This document shows, in pieces, positions 1 through 8,047 of a stretch of DNA of 64,000 nt (position 1 is the stretch's first letter; every line of letters begins with the position of its first letter). The stretch spans positions 310,001 through 374,000 of the forward strand of contig CAVTJA010000010.1 of the NCBI GenBank assembly GCA_963735005.1. The letters run 5' to 3'. The position numbers and the translations under genes were made by a program. The DNA is from WTKG01 sp963735005. GTDB lineage: Bacteria > Actinomycetota > Actinomycetes > Actinomycetales > Demequinaceae. The notes beneath the pieces were generated by a model. It was not told the origin of the DNA and did no database searches. It worked only from the letters and a program-made list of their open reading frames with translations.

Positions 1-595
1 TTTGGGCCCCCGGGCAGTCCCAGAAGGTCCCGTTTTGGGGGTCGTCCGACCTCAGCGCGAACACCCGATGGTCGCGCCAGGCGCCGTCGATATACAGGTA
101 TCGCTCGCGCCTGCCCTCGTCGTGGAACCCGAGCTTTTGGACGACGCGCAGGCTCGCATCGTTCTCCGGCCGCGCGGCGATCTCCACGCGGTGCAACCCC
201 TCCGCGAACCCAAGCTTGGTGAGGGCCGCCACGGCGTGCGGCGCGATGCCCCGCCCAGCCAGAGCCTCGTCAACCCAATACCCGAGCGAGCCGGACCGCG
301 CCGACGCCCACTCGATGGCGGACAGCGTCACGCGCCCCGCCAACGCACCGTCGTACTGGATCGCCAAGTTGATGGCACGGCGCTCGCGCCACTCGCGCCG
401 GTCGCGCCGCACGAACGCCGCGAAGGTCATGGTGGGGGTGATGACGCCCGGCGGCGCGGTGGCCTCCCACTGCCGCAGCCAGGACCGGTTGCGCTCGCGC
501 AACGCGAGCCACGCGGACTCGTCGCGAAGCGCGAGCGGCCGCAACACCAACAACCCGCAGTGAACCTCCGGCGGCTTGCTCCCCCAGATGCGCAT
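1..595 (-). CDS. GNAT family N-acetyltransferase, RimJ/RimL-like (3' end cut by window edge)
   Basis: About 198 codons are visible, reading leftwards from an ATG at 595 (MRIWGSKPPEVHCGLLVLRP); the stop lies outside the window. The middle contains the acetyl-CoA binding core of RimJ/RimL proteins: a GYWVDEALAGRGIA stretch followed by a HRVEIAARPENDASLRVVQK segment and a KLGFHDEGRRERYL strand. This family N-acetylates ribosomal protein N-termini or small amines in the cytoplasm; the exact substrate cannot be told. It lies 12 bases downstream of moeA on the same strand. The galU-moeA-rimJ order is conserved in many actinobacteria, which supports the family call. Only weaker antisense reading frames overlap it. 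Confidence 0.85.
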   Translation of the reverse strand, partial: MRIWGSKPPEVHCGLLVLRPLALRDESAWLALRERNRSWLRQWEATAPPGVITPTMTFAAFVRRDRREWRERRAINLAIQYDGALAGRVTLSAIEWASARSGSLGYWVDEALAGRGIAPHAVAALTKLGFAEGLHRVEIAARPENDASLRVVQKLGFHDEGRRERYLYIDGAWRDHRVFALRSDDPQNGTFWDCPGAQ

Positions 596-607
596 CTGCG
601 GCGCCCG

Positions 608-1840
608 CTAGTCAGTCCACACGAGACACGGCACGAGGTCGCCGGGCTTGATGTGCGTGACGTCTTCCGCGAGAACCGCCAGGGCGTTCGCCTGTGCCAT
701 GTCCGCGAGTGCGGGCTGCCACGTGTCGCCGATGGGAGTGCAAGTAAGTGACTCGCGCGGGCCCGCCATGCGCATCGGGATGCATTGCGTCACGCCCTCC
801 GGCGACTCGATCGCGACCGTGCTCGCGGCGTTCACGCGCCTGCGCTCGACCTCGGCGTAACCAGACATCGTCCGGAGCATCGGGCGCACGTACATTTCGA
901 ACGCGGTGATCGCTGCGGCAGGGTGGCCGGGCAGCGCGACCACGGGCGTGGGCTCCGCGCGCGTGCCCGCCGAGATGGCGCCGAATCCGTGCAACCGCCC
1001 CGGCATCAGCGCGACGGACGCGACCTCGAACTCGCCAAGCTCGGCCAGCACGTCCGGCAGGCTGTCGTCGCGGCCGCCGCTCAGGCTACCGGTGGTGAGG
1101 ATCAGGTCCGCGCGCACAAGCTGGTCCTCGATCGTGGTGCGCAGCGAGATGCGGTCGTCAGCGACCAGCCCCACGCGGTACGCGTTGGCGCCGGCCTCCT
1201 GGACCATCACTGACAGCGTGTGCGAGTTGGACTCCGGCACCCCGCCGCGCTTGGCGCTCACGCCCGGCTCAGTCAGCTCGTTGCCCACGGCAAGGATGAC
1301 GACGCGCGGGGTCGGGTATACCGTCAGGCGGCGCCTGCCGAGCATCGCGGCCAGCCCGAGCTGCTGGGCGCCAAGGCGCGTCCCCGCCTTGACGAGCACC
1401 TTTCCCGCCGGGGCGTCCGAGCCCTCCGGCAGCAGGTTGGCGCCCGGCCGCGGGGCGGCGAAGATGTCCACCTTCGCGACACCAAGGTTGGTGGCGCCCG
1501 CCGGGATCACGGCGTCGGCCCCGGCGGGAACGGGGGCGCCGCTGGCGATACGCGCGGCGGTGCCCGCGATGTGGCGGCGCGGCGCGCGCGACAGCCACGT
1601 GACGTCGTGGGAGACGGCGAGCGTGACGGGCGCCTCGCGGGTGGCGGAGGCGACGTCGGACGCGAGTAGCGCGTAGCCGTCGCACGTGGCGATGGTGACG
1701 GGCGGCAGCGGGTTCTCGGGGATGAGGTCGTCCGCGAGCATGGCGCCCGCGGCGTCGGCGATCAGCACCTCGATGGAGTCGATGCGGCGAACGCCACCCA
1801 GCAGCACCTTCTTGTGCTGAGCGAGCGTGCGGCGCTCCAT
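608..1840 (-). CDS. moeA: Molybdopterin molybdenumtransferase MoeA
   Basis: 410 aa. MoeA inserts molybdate into adenylylated molybdopterin in the last step of molybdenum cofactor synthesis. Seen: an N-terminal ATCDGYALLASD segment around residues 50-60, the central MoCF-binding motif TTGSLSGGRDDSLPDVL, and LPGHPAAAITAFEMYVRPML near residue 303, followed by a C-terminal beta-barrel (domain IV). The start is the ATG at 1840, which overlaps the galU stop as TGATG. A longer frame opens at 1876 but would lie inside galU. It forms an operon with galU upstream and a GNAT gene downstream. No other Mo-cofactor genes are in view, so whether it serves a molybdoenzyme or acts as a paralogue cannot be decided. 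Confidence 0.93.
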   Translation of the reverse strand: MERRTLAQHKKVLLGGVRRIDSIEVLIADAAGAMLADDLIPENPLPPVTIATCDGYALLASDVASATREAPVTLAVSHDVTWLSRAPRRHIAGTAARIASGAPVPAGADAVIPAGATNLGVAKVDIFAAPRPGANLLPEGSDAPAGKVLVKAGTRLGAQQLGLAAMLGRRRLTVYPTPRVVILAVGNELTEPGVSAKRGGVPESNSHTLSVMVQEAGANAYRVGLVADDRISLRTTIEDQLVRADLILTTGSLSGGRDDSLPDVLAELGEFEVASVALMPGRLHGFGAISAGTRAEPTPVVALPGHPAAAITAFEMYVRPMLRTMSGYAEVERRRVNAASTVAIESPEGVTQCIPMRMAGPRESLTCTPIGDTWQPALADMAQANALAVLAEDVTHIKPGDLVPCLVWTD

Positions 1841-2772
1841 CACTTGCCCGCTTCCGCGACGAACTCGCGCAGCCATGCGGTGAAGTCCGGGCCGAGGTCC
1901 TCGCGGTCCGCCGCGATCTGCACCACCGACTTCAGGTACTCAAGCTTGTCGCCCGTGTCGTAGCGGCGCCCGCGGAACACCAGGCCATAGACAGTGCCGC
2001 CGTCCTCGACCGGCATCTGCGCCAAGGTGTTGATGGCGTCGGTGACCTGGATCTCGCCGCCGCGGCCGGGAGCGGTGTCACGCAGGACGTCGAAGATCGC
2101 GGGCGTGAAGATGTACCTGCCGATGATCGCGTAGTTCGAGTACTCCTCGCCCGGCGCGGGCTTCTCGTTGAGCCGCTTGAGCAGGTGGATCTCGGCGTCG
2201 TCGGGGACGCCGCCCTCGCCGGGCAGGTCCGCCACCGGCACCGGCACGGGATCTACCGAGCCATAGAGTCGAATCATCTCGGGCGGGACCTCAAGTAGCA
2301 GCACCACGGAGGCTCCGGTGCGCCGGTGGATCGCGGCCATGATGTCGAGCACGGGGGTGCGCGCGTCCACGAAATCGTCGCCGAGCATCACCGCGAACGG
2401 CTCCCCCGCCACAAACTCCTCGGCGCAGCCCACAGCGTGGCCGAGACCCTTGGGCTGGTCCTGAGTGATGTAGGTGATATCCGCAAGCTCGCTCGCCTCG
2501 CGCACCAACGCGAGCCGGGCATCGTCCCCCTTGGACTCGAGCATCGCCTCGAGCTCCGGCGCCGGCGAGAAGTGGGCCGCCATGGCCTCCTTGCCGTCAG
2601 CCGTGATGAGCCCCACCTGGGTGAGGCCAGCGGCGGCCGCCTCCTCCACGACGTACTGAATCGCTGGGCGATCCACCACAGGAATCATCTCTTTGGGGAT
2701 GGCCTTGCTCGCGGGGAGGAACCGGGTACCGCGGCCCGCGGCGGGAATTACGGCCTTGCGCACGGACGTCAT
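1840..2772 (-). CDS. galU: UTP--glucose-1-phosphate uridylyltransferase
   Basis: 310 aa, the normal length for bacterial GalU. It makes UDP-glucose from UTP and glucose-1-phosphate for cell-wall and capsular glycans. The nucleotide-binding loop AAGRGTRFLPASKAIPKEM is at residues 11-29. The VDRPAIQYVVEEAAAAG segment, VMLGDDFVD and the C-terminal sugar-binding GRRYDTGDKLEYLKSVV motif are all present. ATG at 2772 is the only sensible start. It is divergent from the 5-FTHF cyclo-ligase across 72 bases that must hold both promoters. UDP-glucose is also the substrate of the UDP-glucose dehydrogenase at 10564-11898, though the two genes are unlinked. Confidence 0.96.
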   Translation of the reverse strand: MTSVRKAVIPAAGRGTRFLPASKAIPKEMIPVVDRPAIQYVVEEAAAAGLTQVGLITADGKEAMAAHFSPAPELEAMLESKGDDARLALVREASELADITYITQDQPKGLGHAVGCAEEFVAGEPFAVMLGDDFVDARTPVLDIMAAIHRRTGASVVLLLEVPPEMIRLYGSVDPVPVPVADLPGEGGVPDDAEIHLLKRLNEKPAPGEEYSNYAIIGRYIFTPAIFDVLRDTAPGRGGEIQVTDAINTLAQMPVEDGGTVYGLVFRGRRYDTGDKLEYLKSVVQIAADREDLGPDFTAWLREFVAEAGK

Positions 2773-2844
2773 GATCCGAGCCTAACCGGACCAATCCGTC
2801 ATAGCCACGTAGCGCGCTGAGGCGAACACTGCGACAATGGCCGC

Positions 2845-3489
2845 ATGGTGACGCCTTCGAATGCTGGCGCGCGCGCCGACGGCGCGGAACTCGAGGACAT
2901 CAAGGCGGACCTCCGCACAGCCGCACGGGCCGCCCGCAACCAGCGCTCACCCCAGCGGCGCGAGGAGGCGGCCATCGCCATCGCCTCCCACGTGCTCGGC
3001 ATGCCGCAGGTGCGCGACGCCGCAACCGTGTCCGTCTACACCTCCCGCGTGGCCGAGCCCGGCACCATGCCGCTCATCGAGGCGCTCGCCGACCGCGGCG
3101 TACGCGTGCTGCTACCCCTGCTGGGCGATGGCCTCCAGCGCGGCTGGGGCGTGTTCCACGGTGCCGACGACCTTACCGAGCGTGCCCCGGGGCGCCCGCC
3201 GGAGCCGTCGGGGGACTTTCTGCCAGGCGAGGCCCTTGCCGAGGCCGACGTCGTGATCGTGCCGGCGCTCGCCGCAGACTCGAGCGGCACCAGGCTCGGC
3301 CAGGGCGGAGGCTGGTACGACCGCGCGCTCGTGCACTCGCGTCCGGGTGCGCCCATCGTCGCGCTCGTCTTCGAGGACGAAATGTGCGCCCCCGGCGACC
3401 CGCTGCCGCGCGAGGACCACGACGTTCCCGTGGACGTCGTCGTGACACCCAGCGGCATCACGGTTATCGACGCCGCCAGCGCGACGTAA
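2845..3489 (+). CDS. 5-formyltetrahydrofolate cyclo-ligase
   Basis: 214 aa. It converts 5-formyl-THF to 5,10-methenyl-THF with ATP, returning a storage folate to the active pool. The family signature LGQGGGWYDRAL, which binds ATP and folate, is at about residues 151-162. An N-terminal basic helix (DLRTAARAARNQRS) supplies phosphate contacts as in other members. The ATG at 2845 follows a short intergenic region shared with galU. The fmdB-type gene starts 10 bases after its stop, so the two are probably co-transcribed; this pair next to galU is conserved in actinobacteria. Confidence 0.93.
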   Translation: MVTPSNAGARADGAELEDIKADLRTAARAARNQRSPQRREEAAIAIASHVLGMPQVRDAATVSVYTSRVAEPGTMPLIEALADRGVRVLLPLLGDGLQRGWGVFHGADDLTERAPGRPPEPSGDFLPGEALAEADVVIVPALAADSSGTRLGQGGGWYDRALVHSRPGAPIVALVFEDEMCAPGDPLPREDHDVPVDVVVTPSGITVIDAASAT

Positions 3490-3499
3490 AATAACCGCC

Positions 3500-3745
3500 G
3501 TGCCTACCTACGCCTACGCCTGCAGCTCATGCGGACACCGCTTTGAGGCTGTCCAGGCCATGAGCGACCCCGCGCTCACGGTGTGCCCCGAGTGCGAGGG
3601 CGCGCTGCGCAAGGTGTACGGGACCGTCGGCATCACCTTCAAGGGATCGGGCTTCTACCGCACCGACTCGCGCTCCAGCGGCGCCAAGGGGGCTGGCTCC
3701 AAGGGCTCCGGCACCGCCGCGCCCAAGGCCACCGGCACCGCGTAA
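3500..3745 (+). CDS. FmdB-family zinc-ribbon protein
   Basis: 81 aa with a GTG start at 3500 (MPTYAYACSSCGHRFEAVQA). The N-terminal half is a zinc ribbon: CSSCGHRF at residues 8-15 and CPECEGALRKVYG at residues 33-45 give two CxxC pairs. The FKGSGFYRTD motif that marks the FmdB regulatory family follows. The last 25 residues are a low-complexity tail of Gly, Ser, Lys and Thr. The function of the family is not settled; it was named after a regulator of formamidase/amidase genes in methylotrophs. It sits 10 bases after the cyclo-ligase and is convergent with the helicase-like gene, with 4 bases between their stops. Confidence 0.9.
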   Translation: MPTYAYACSSCGHRFEAVQAMSDPALTVCPECEGALRKVYGTVGITFKGSGFYRTDSRSSGAKGAGSKGSGTAAPKATGTA

Positions 3746-3749
3746 CTCG

Positions 3750-4337
3750 CTAGTCCTGTCCCCAGTGCGGCGGGCGGTCGCGGCGAAGCTCGTCGTCGCG
3801 TGAGTTGCCGTGAGGCGACTCCCCCCACCCCACGTCCGAGTCGTCGGGTGCGCGGTCCGGCAACGGCGAGATGGACGGCATGGGCCGACGCCCGGTGAAG
3901 GACTTACGACGCGGCGGCACCACTGGCGGCGACGGTGGCTCGGGATCCGGGTTCGGCTGCGGGTCGGGCTCCGGCGCGGGCGCGGACTCGGGACCGGGCT
4001 TCGCCTCCGGTTCAGCAGGCGCGGCAGGCGCAGGCGGCGCGTCGGAGTCAGGGACGACTACCGCCGTGGGCGGCGGCATGTCCGCCGGAGGCTCGACGCC
4101 AGAGTAGCGGCCCACGGGCGGCATGGGCGGTGGAGGCGGCGGCTCCGCCGACGGCACCGAAATTCCGAATAGCTTCAAGATTGCGGCGGACGCAGCCTGC
4201 GGGTCGGCGAACGCGTCGATGGTCCACATGGGCGCGACCTTCCAGCCAAGCGCCTCAAGGTGCGACTGCTGCCATCGCACCAGGTCACGCAGGCTCACTC
4301 CCGCGGGCGGCGGCGCGCTGTCGGTCACCACGGCCAC
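3750..4337 (-). CDS. C-terminal PD-(D/E)XK-like nuclease part of the split helicase-like protein
   Basis: 195 codons from a GTG at 4337, out of frame with the 1156-aa gene upstream and overlapping its end by 53 bases. It begins inside a domain (VAVVTD strand, then SLRDLVRWQQSHLEALGWKV and WTIDAFADPQAA). This matches the end of the Vsr-like (MTES_1575-type) nuclease domain that closes many DUF4011-class helicases. A roughly 120-residue tail rich in Pro, Ala and Glu follows, ending in charged residues. Reading the two pieces as one gene needs one surplus base removed between about 4340 and 4360 (3750-7755 is 4006 bases, 1 more than a multiple of 3). It is unlikely to be an independent gene because it lacks the first half of its fold. 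Confidence 0.6.
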   Translation of the reverse strand: MAVVTDSAPPPAGVSLRDLVRWQQSHLEALGWKVAPMWTIDAFADPQAASAAILKLFGISVPSAEPPPPPPMPPVGRYSGVEPPADMPPPTAVVVPDSDAPPAPAAPAEPEAKPGPESAPAPEPDPQPNPDPEPPSPPVVPPRRKSFTGRRPMPSISPLPDRAPDDSDVGWGESPHGNSRDDELRRDRPPHWGQD

Positions 4338-7300
4338 GGAGTACTGCCGAGCGCTCGTCTGCCGCGACCACCAGCGGGATCACGGACCTGCCGACGCCAA
4401 ACCGCACGCCAACCTTGAGCCCGTGCTCGCGCAGGCGGTTGGCGACGTCTGTGAGTAGCCAGTCGGACTTCTCGTCGGTAGCCGGCTCCAGCGGGCCCGC
4501 CTCGGCCACCGCCACGAGGTCCGCGAGCATGTCCAGGCCGTGGCCAAGGTCCGCGTGGGTCGCGGCGGCGGCGATGTGTTCCTGCGTCAGCGCGGTGACC
4601 AGCACCACGTCCCGGCTGGACGCCACGATCGCCTGGCGCAACGCACGCGCGCCGCGGGACTGTGACAACGCGCCAAGCCGGTCTGGGATCTCGCCTGACG
4701 CGGTGGGCGCCCAGCCGAGCGACAGGATGACCAGCTCGGCCTCCACGGTCGACGCCGTGCCGAGCGTGGCCACCGGCACGCGCTGGATGCTCGACGTACC
4801 GCGCTCGTCGAGGGCGGCGCGGATGGCGGCCGCGTGCGCGGGGTTGCCCGCGATCACGGCGGTGCGGCGCGCGGAGCCCGCCATCGCCGCCCGCGACAGC
4901 CGCTCGATGACGGCGGCGACCTCGGCGCGAGAGGTGTCTGCGTGACGCGCGCCGGGCGCCGGGGTGGCCACCGCGTCTACCGCCACGACGTCGAGGGTGC
5001 CGCCGTCCGGCGCGGGGAACATCTCGAGCTCGCCCGCGTAGCCGTGGTCGTCGAGCACGGCCGTGACCCGCGGGTCGCGGGGCTCGGGGCGGGCGTGCAG
5101 CGCGAGCGGCGGAAGCGTCTCGCGGAGCATCGCCACCGCCGAGTTGGTGGCCGAGTGCGCGTCCGCGAGCACGATCACCTGGCTCGCCCGTGCGAGCGCC
5201 GGAACCACCTCGGCGAACGCAAGCGACTCGACGCCCACCAGCACCACGGTGTCGAACACGCGTTGCGCGGGCGCAATGTGCGACACCTGGTCCGCTGCGG
5301 CCAGCACCACCGGCCTCAGCGCGCCTACGAGGTTCGGGAACCGACCCCACAGCTCGCGCACGGGGCTGTCGCCGCCCTCAACGAGCGCCGAGAACAGGTC
5401 ACGCGCGTCGTCCTGCTGCCGGGCGATCGCGACCCTGCGCCGCTCCCCGACCGCGCGCAGCAGCGGCCCCACCCGGCCCGCGGCGAACGCGGCATCGTGC
5501 TCAAGGAAGGCCGTGACGGCGCCACCGAGCGCGCCGTAAGTCGTGAGCGACGGGGCCTGTGCGGCGATCGAGTCGAACGCCGCCGCCCACCATGAGAACT
5601 CGAATTCGGCGGCTGACCGCTCGAGCGGGACCGCACGCGCCTCGAGGTCGTCGAGCAGCGGGCCAAAGCCCGACTCCTCCATGCGCCGCTCGGCCTCCTG
5701 CACGTCAGCCTCGGCGACGGCGGCCTCGGCTCCCCCCGCCAGCCCGCCGAGCGCGTCGGTCAGCACGTCCCAAGGCTGGTCAGCGAGCCGGGCGATGCCG
5801 GTGGCCGCCTCGGCAGCTGGCGCGATCTCGGCCCACACTGCGGCGGACTCCGCGAACCGCGCGGCGACGGCGTCGAGCGAATCGGGGACCGCCGGGATGG
5901 CGCCCACGGAGCAGTGCTGACGCCAGCGCGTGTTGAGCTGCCCGGCCTCGACCAAGAGCTCGTGGAGGTGCGTGTACGGGCGGTTGGGGCGCAGCAGCTC
6001 GCGCGCGCGCTTCTCGATCGCCTTGCGTTCGCGCTTGGGCATGTCGCCGTACATCGGCGAGCCCTCGGGGGCCGTCGCGGCGACGACGTCGCCATGGTGG
6101 TGCGTGAACACCGCCGGCTGGAAGGTGTCGAGTGTGTGGCGCAGGCGCTCGAACAGCTCGAGCTGGTCGGCCAACGCCGAGAGCGAGAACGCGCCGTCCA
6201 CCGCGACCTCCGCCGACACCGTCTCCGCGTCCTGGCGAAGCCGCGGCAGGTGGACGCCAAGGAAGCGCTCGAGCGCGTCGTCAAGGCGCGGGCCAAGCTC
6301 GGGATCATGGACGACGCTGGCCCACCAGGGCGGGGGCGGCGGCGCCTCCTCCTCGGGTTCCTCGGGCTCGGCCGGCTCGGGCTCCTCGCCGGGCAGCGGC
6401 ACACCTAGCCGCGCGGCATACGCGCGCATCCCGGCCTCGGCTACGACCGCGAGGCCGCGTTCGGCGACGGTCGCGGCGGGCTCTCCACCCAGCCGCACCT
6501 GGGTGACCGGTGGATGCTCGACGGACGTGAGGCGCACCAGCGCCTGGACGCATTGGTATGCGCTCACACCCCACGGCTCCCAGATCAGGTGGAGGTCCTC
6601 CATGCGCGAGCGCATCTGGGCGCGCGCAGCGAGCAGGCGTTCGCCGTCGCGCCGTAGCGCGGCCTCGTCTACACCCGGCGCCGTGGCGGTCATGGAGGCG
6701 AGTAGGTCCTTGCGGGCGGCGCTGTTCCAGCCCGGGTCCGCGCCCGAGATGTAGAGCTCGCCGGCTTCCGCGGCGTCGAGCGCTCCCGCAACCGCCGAGA
6801 GCGTGCGGGTTCCGCCCGCGACGACGGCCACGCATTTGCCGGACGCGGCGCCGTCCGCGGCGATCGCGGCAGCGGTGCCGATCGCGTCCCCGCCCGGCGG
6901 CACTTGCACGAACAGGCTGCGTCCCGTCGCCACCAGGTCGAGTGCGGCAAACTGGACGTCGTCAAGGTCGCCAAGGCCGCGCTCAGCGAAGGGGTCGCGG
7001 TCCGCGGCGCCGACGATGGGCACGGGCGTCGCGAGCTCGCGGTGCGCGCCGGCGTCGCCCGCGACGCTCGCCAGCAGGAGCGACGAACCGATCAGGTGAT
7101 CGCACTCGTCAAGGTCGTCCTCGAGCCGCTGCTCCGGGTCGTCAAACGAGCCGAGCACCAGGGACTCCTCGACCGTGAGGTCCTCGCCGAACACGGCCGT
7201 CATCTCGCGGACGCGGTTCCACAGCGGGCGAGGGTCGAACTCCTTACCGCGCAGGCTCGCGTCTGCGAGCGCGTCGAGCGTCTCGGTGACGCCTCGCGCA

Positions 7301-7755
7301 CGTAGCTCGGCGGCGAAGACGGGGTTCACGAAGGCCGCGTCAAGCAGGCGGATCTCGGTGTCCGTGTCGCGGGCGACGCTGAGGGTCACCGGGCGGAGCA
7401 GCAGCGGCACCTCGCGGCGGCCGTCGTCGTCCGTCCAGGTTGCGACGCCCACGACCAGCGCGGCCGTCGAGACGCCGGAGTTGAGCTGGACGTGCTCCGA
7501 GTGCTCGCGCATCTCGCGGCCAAGCCGGAGGGCCTCTGCCAGCGCGGCTGGTTCGCGGACCATCGTGGACATCAGGGTGGGGCGCTCCGCGAACAACTGC
7601 GCGAGGCCGGAAGGGTGGGATCCGGCTAGGTTGAGCGTGGGCGCATCGGAGCCGTTCAGGTCGCGAAGCGGCGACGAAACCGCGAGCGCCTGCAGCTGCT
7701 TGCGCCACTCCGCCAGCGCGTCGGCGACCAGGGCGCGGCCGATGTAGTCCACCAC
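4285..7755 (-). CDS. Large helicase-like protein with degenerate ATPase motifs (DUF4011-type)
   Basis: 1156 codons. The layout resembles actinobacterial SF1-like helicases of the DUF4011 class: an N-terminal module (LAGSHPSGLAQLFAERPT; PLLLRPVTL), a region where Walker A is expected near residue 284, a Glu/Pro-rich linker near 450-470, a coiled middle region, then Walker B and C-terminal helicase positions. Key residues are missing. The Walker A position reads VQVPPGGDAIGT instead of GPPGTGKT. The Walker B position near residue 837 reads FDTVVLVGVESLAF instead of an FDLVIFDEAS-like sequence. It probably binds nucleic acid without ATP hydrolysis, which is inference. The start is one of two tandem GTG codons (7755/7752) after GGAGAA. 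The last about 20 codons are the wrong frame; the true C-terminus continues in the ORF at 3750-4337. Confidence 0.65.
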   Translation of the reverse strand: MVDYIGRALVADALAEWRKQLQALAVSSPLRDLNGSDAPTLNLAGSHPSGLAQLFAERPTLMSTMVREPAALAEALRLGREMREHSEHVQLNSGVSTAALVVGVATWTDDDGRREVPLLLRPVTLSVARDTDTEIRLLDAAFVNPVFAAELRARGVTETLDALADASLRGKEFDPRPLWNRVREMTAVFGEDLTVEESLVLGSFDDPEQRLEDDLDECDHLIGSSLLLASVAGDAGAHRELATPVPIVGAADRDPFAERGLGDLDDVQFAALDLVATGRSLFVQVPPGGDAIGTAAAIAADGAASGKCVAVVAGGTRTLSAVAGALDAAEAGELYISGADPGWNSAARKDLLASMTATAPGVDEAALRRDGERLLAARAQMRSRMEDLHLIWEPWGVSAYQCVQALVRLTSVEHPPVTQVRLGGEPAATVAERGLAVVAEAGMRAYAARLGVPLPGEEPEPAEPEEPEEEAPPPPPWWASVVHDPELGPRLDDALERFLGVHLPRLRQDAETVSAEVAVDGAFSLSALADQLELFERLRHTLDTFQPAVFTHHHGDVVAATAPEGSPMYGDMPKRERKAIEKRARELLRPNRPYTHLHELLVEAGQLNTRWRQHCSVGAIPAVPDSLDAVAARFAESAAVWAEIAPAAEAATGIARLADQPWDVLTDALGGLAGGAEAAVAEADVQEAERRMEESGFGPLLDDLEARAVPLERSAAEFEFSWWAAAFDSIAAQAPSLTTYGALGGAVTAFLEHDAAFAAGRVGPLLRAVGERRRVAIARQQDDARDLFSALVEGGDSPVRELWGRFPNLVGALRPVVLAAADQVSHIAPAQRVFDTVVLVGVESLAFAEVVPALARASQVIVLADAHSATNSAVAMLRETLPPLALHARPEPRDPRVTAVLDDHGYAGELEMFPAPDGGTLDVVAVDAVATPAPGARHADTSRAEVAAVIERLSRAAMAGSARRTAVIAGNPAHAAAIRAALDERGTSSIQRVPVATLGTASTVEAELVILSLGWAPTASGEIPDRLGALSQSRGARALRQAIVASSRDVVLVTALTQEHIAAAATHADLGHGLDMLADLVAVAEAGPLEPATDEKSDWLLTDVANRLREHGLKVGVRFGVGRSVIPLVVAADERSAVLRGRGDRQRAAARGSEPA

Positions 7756-7914
7756 TTCTCCACGTTACCCAGACGGGGTGCGCAGGGGCGGCTGCCACGC
7801 CGCCACGCAAAGGGCGGAGCGCAAGACAGTGCGCGCCGCACAGGGGGGCAGGCGACGCGCACCGTTACGGAAATTGTCCGGCCTCGGGGGCGTCTCGGTC
7901 AATCTGCCGCGCCG

Positions 7915-7990
7915 TGGTGCGCCTGGCCGGATTCGAACCGGCGACACCCGCTTTAGGAGAGCGGTGCTCTATCCCCTGAGCTACAGGCGC
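7915..7990 (-). tRNA. tRNA-Arg (anticodon CCT)
   Basis: The minus strand folds into a full cloverleaf. The acceptor GCGCCTG (7990-7984) pairs with CAGGCGC (7925-7919). The D-arm is GCTCAGGGGATAGAGC, the anticodon stem is CCGCT/AGCGG with loop CTCCTAA, and the T-arm is GCCGGTTCGAATCCGGC. The anticodon CCT reads AGG arginine codons. The discriminator is A and the CCA tail is encoded (7917-7915). There is no integrase or repeat next to it, so it does not look like an occupied integration site in this strain. Confidence 0.96.
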
Positions 7991-8047
7991 TTGCGCCCTA
8001 GAAGGATACCCGCGCGGGCGCCCCTGCGGGGGCAAAATCGACGGCGC

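Noticed and set aside
7915..7990. tRNA-Arg as a genomic-island attachment site
   Set aside because: No integrase, no direct repeat of the tRNA 3' end, and only ordinary chromosomal genes next to it.
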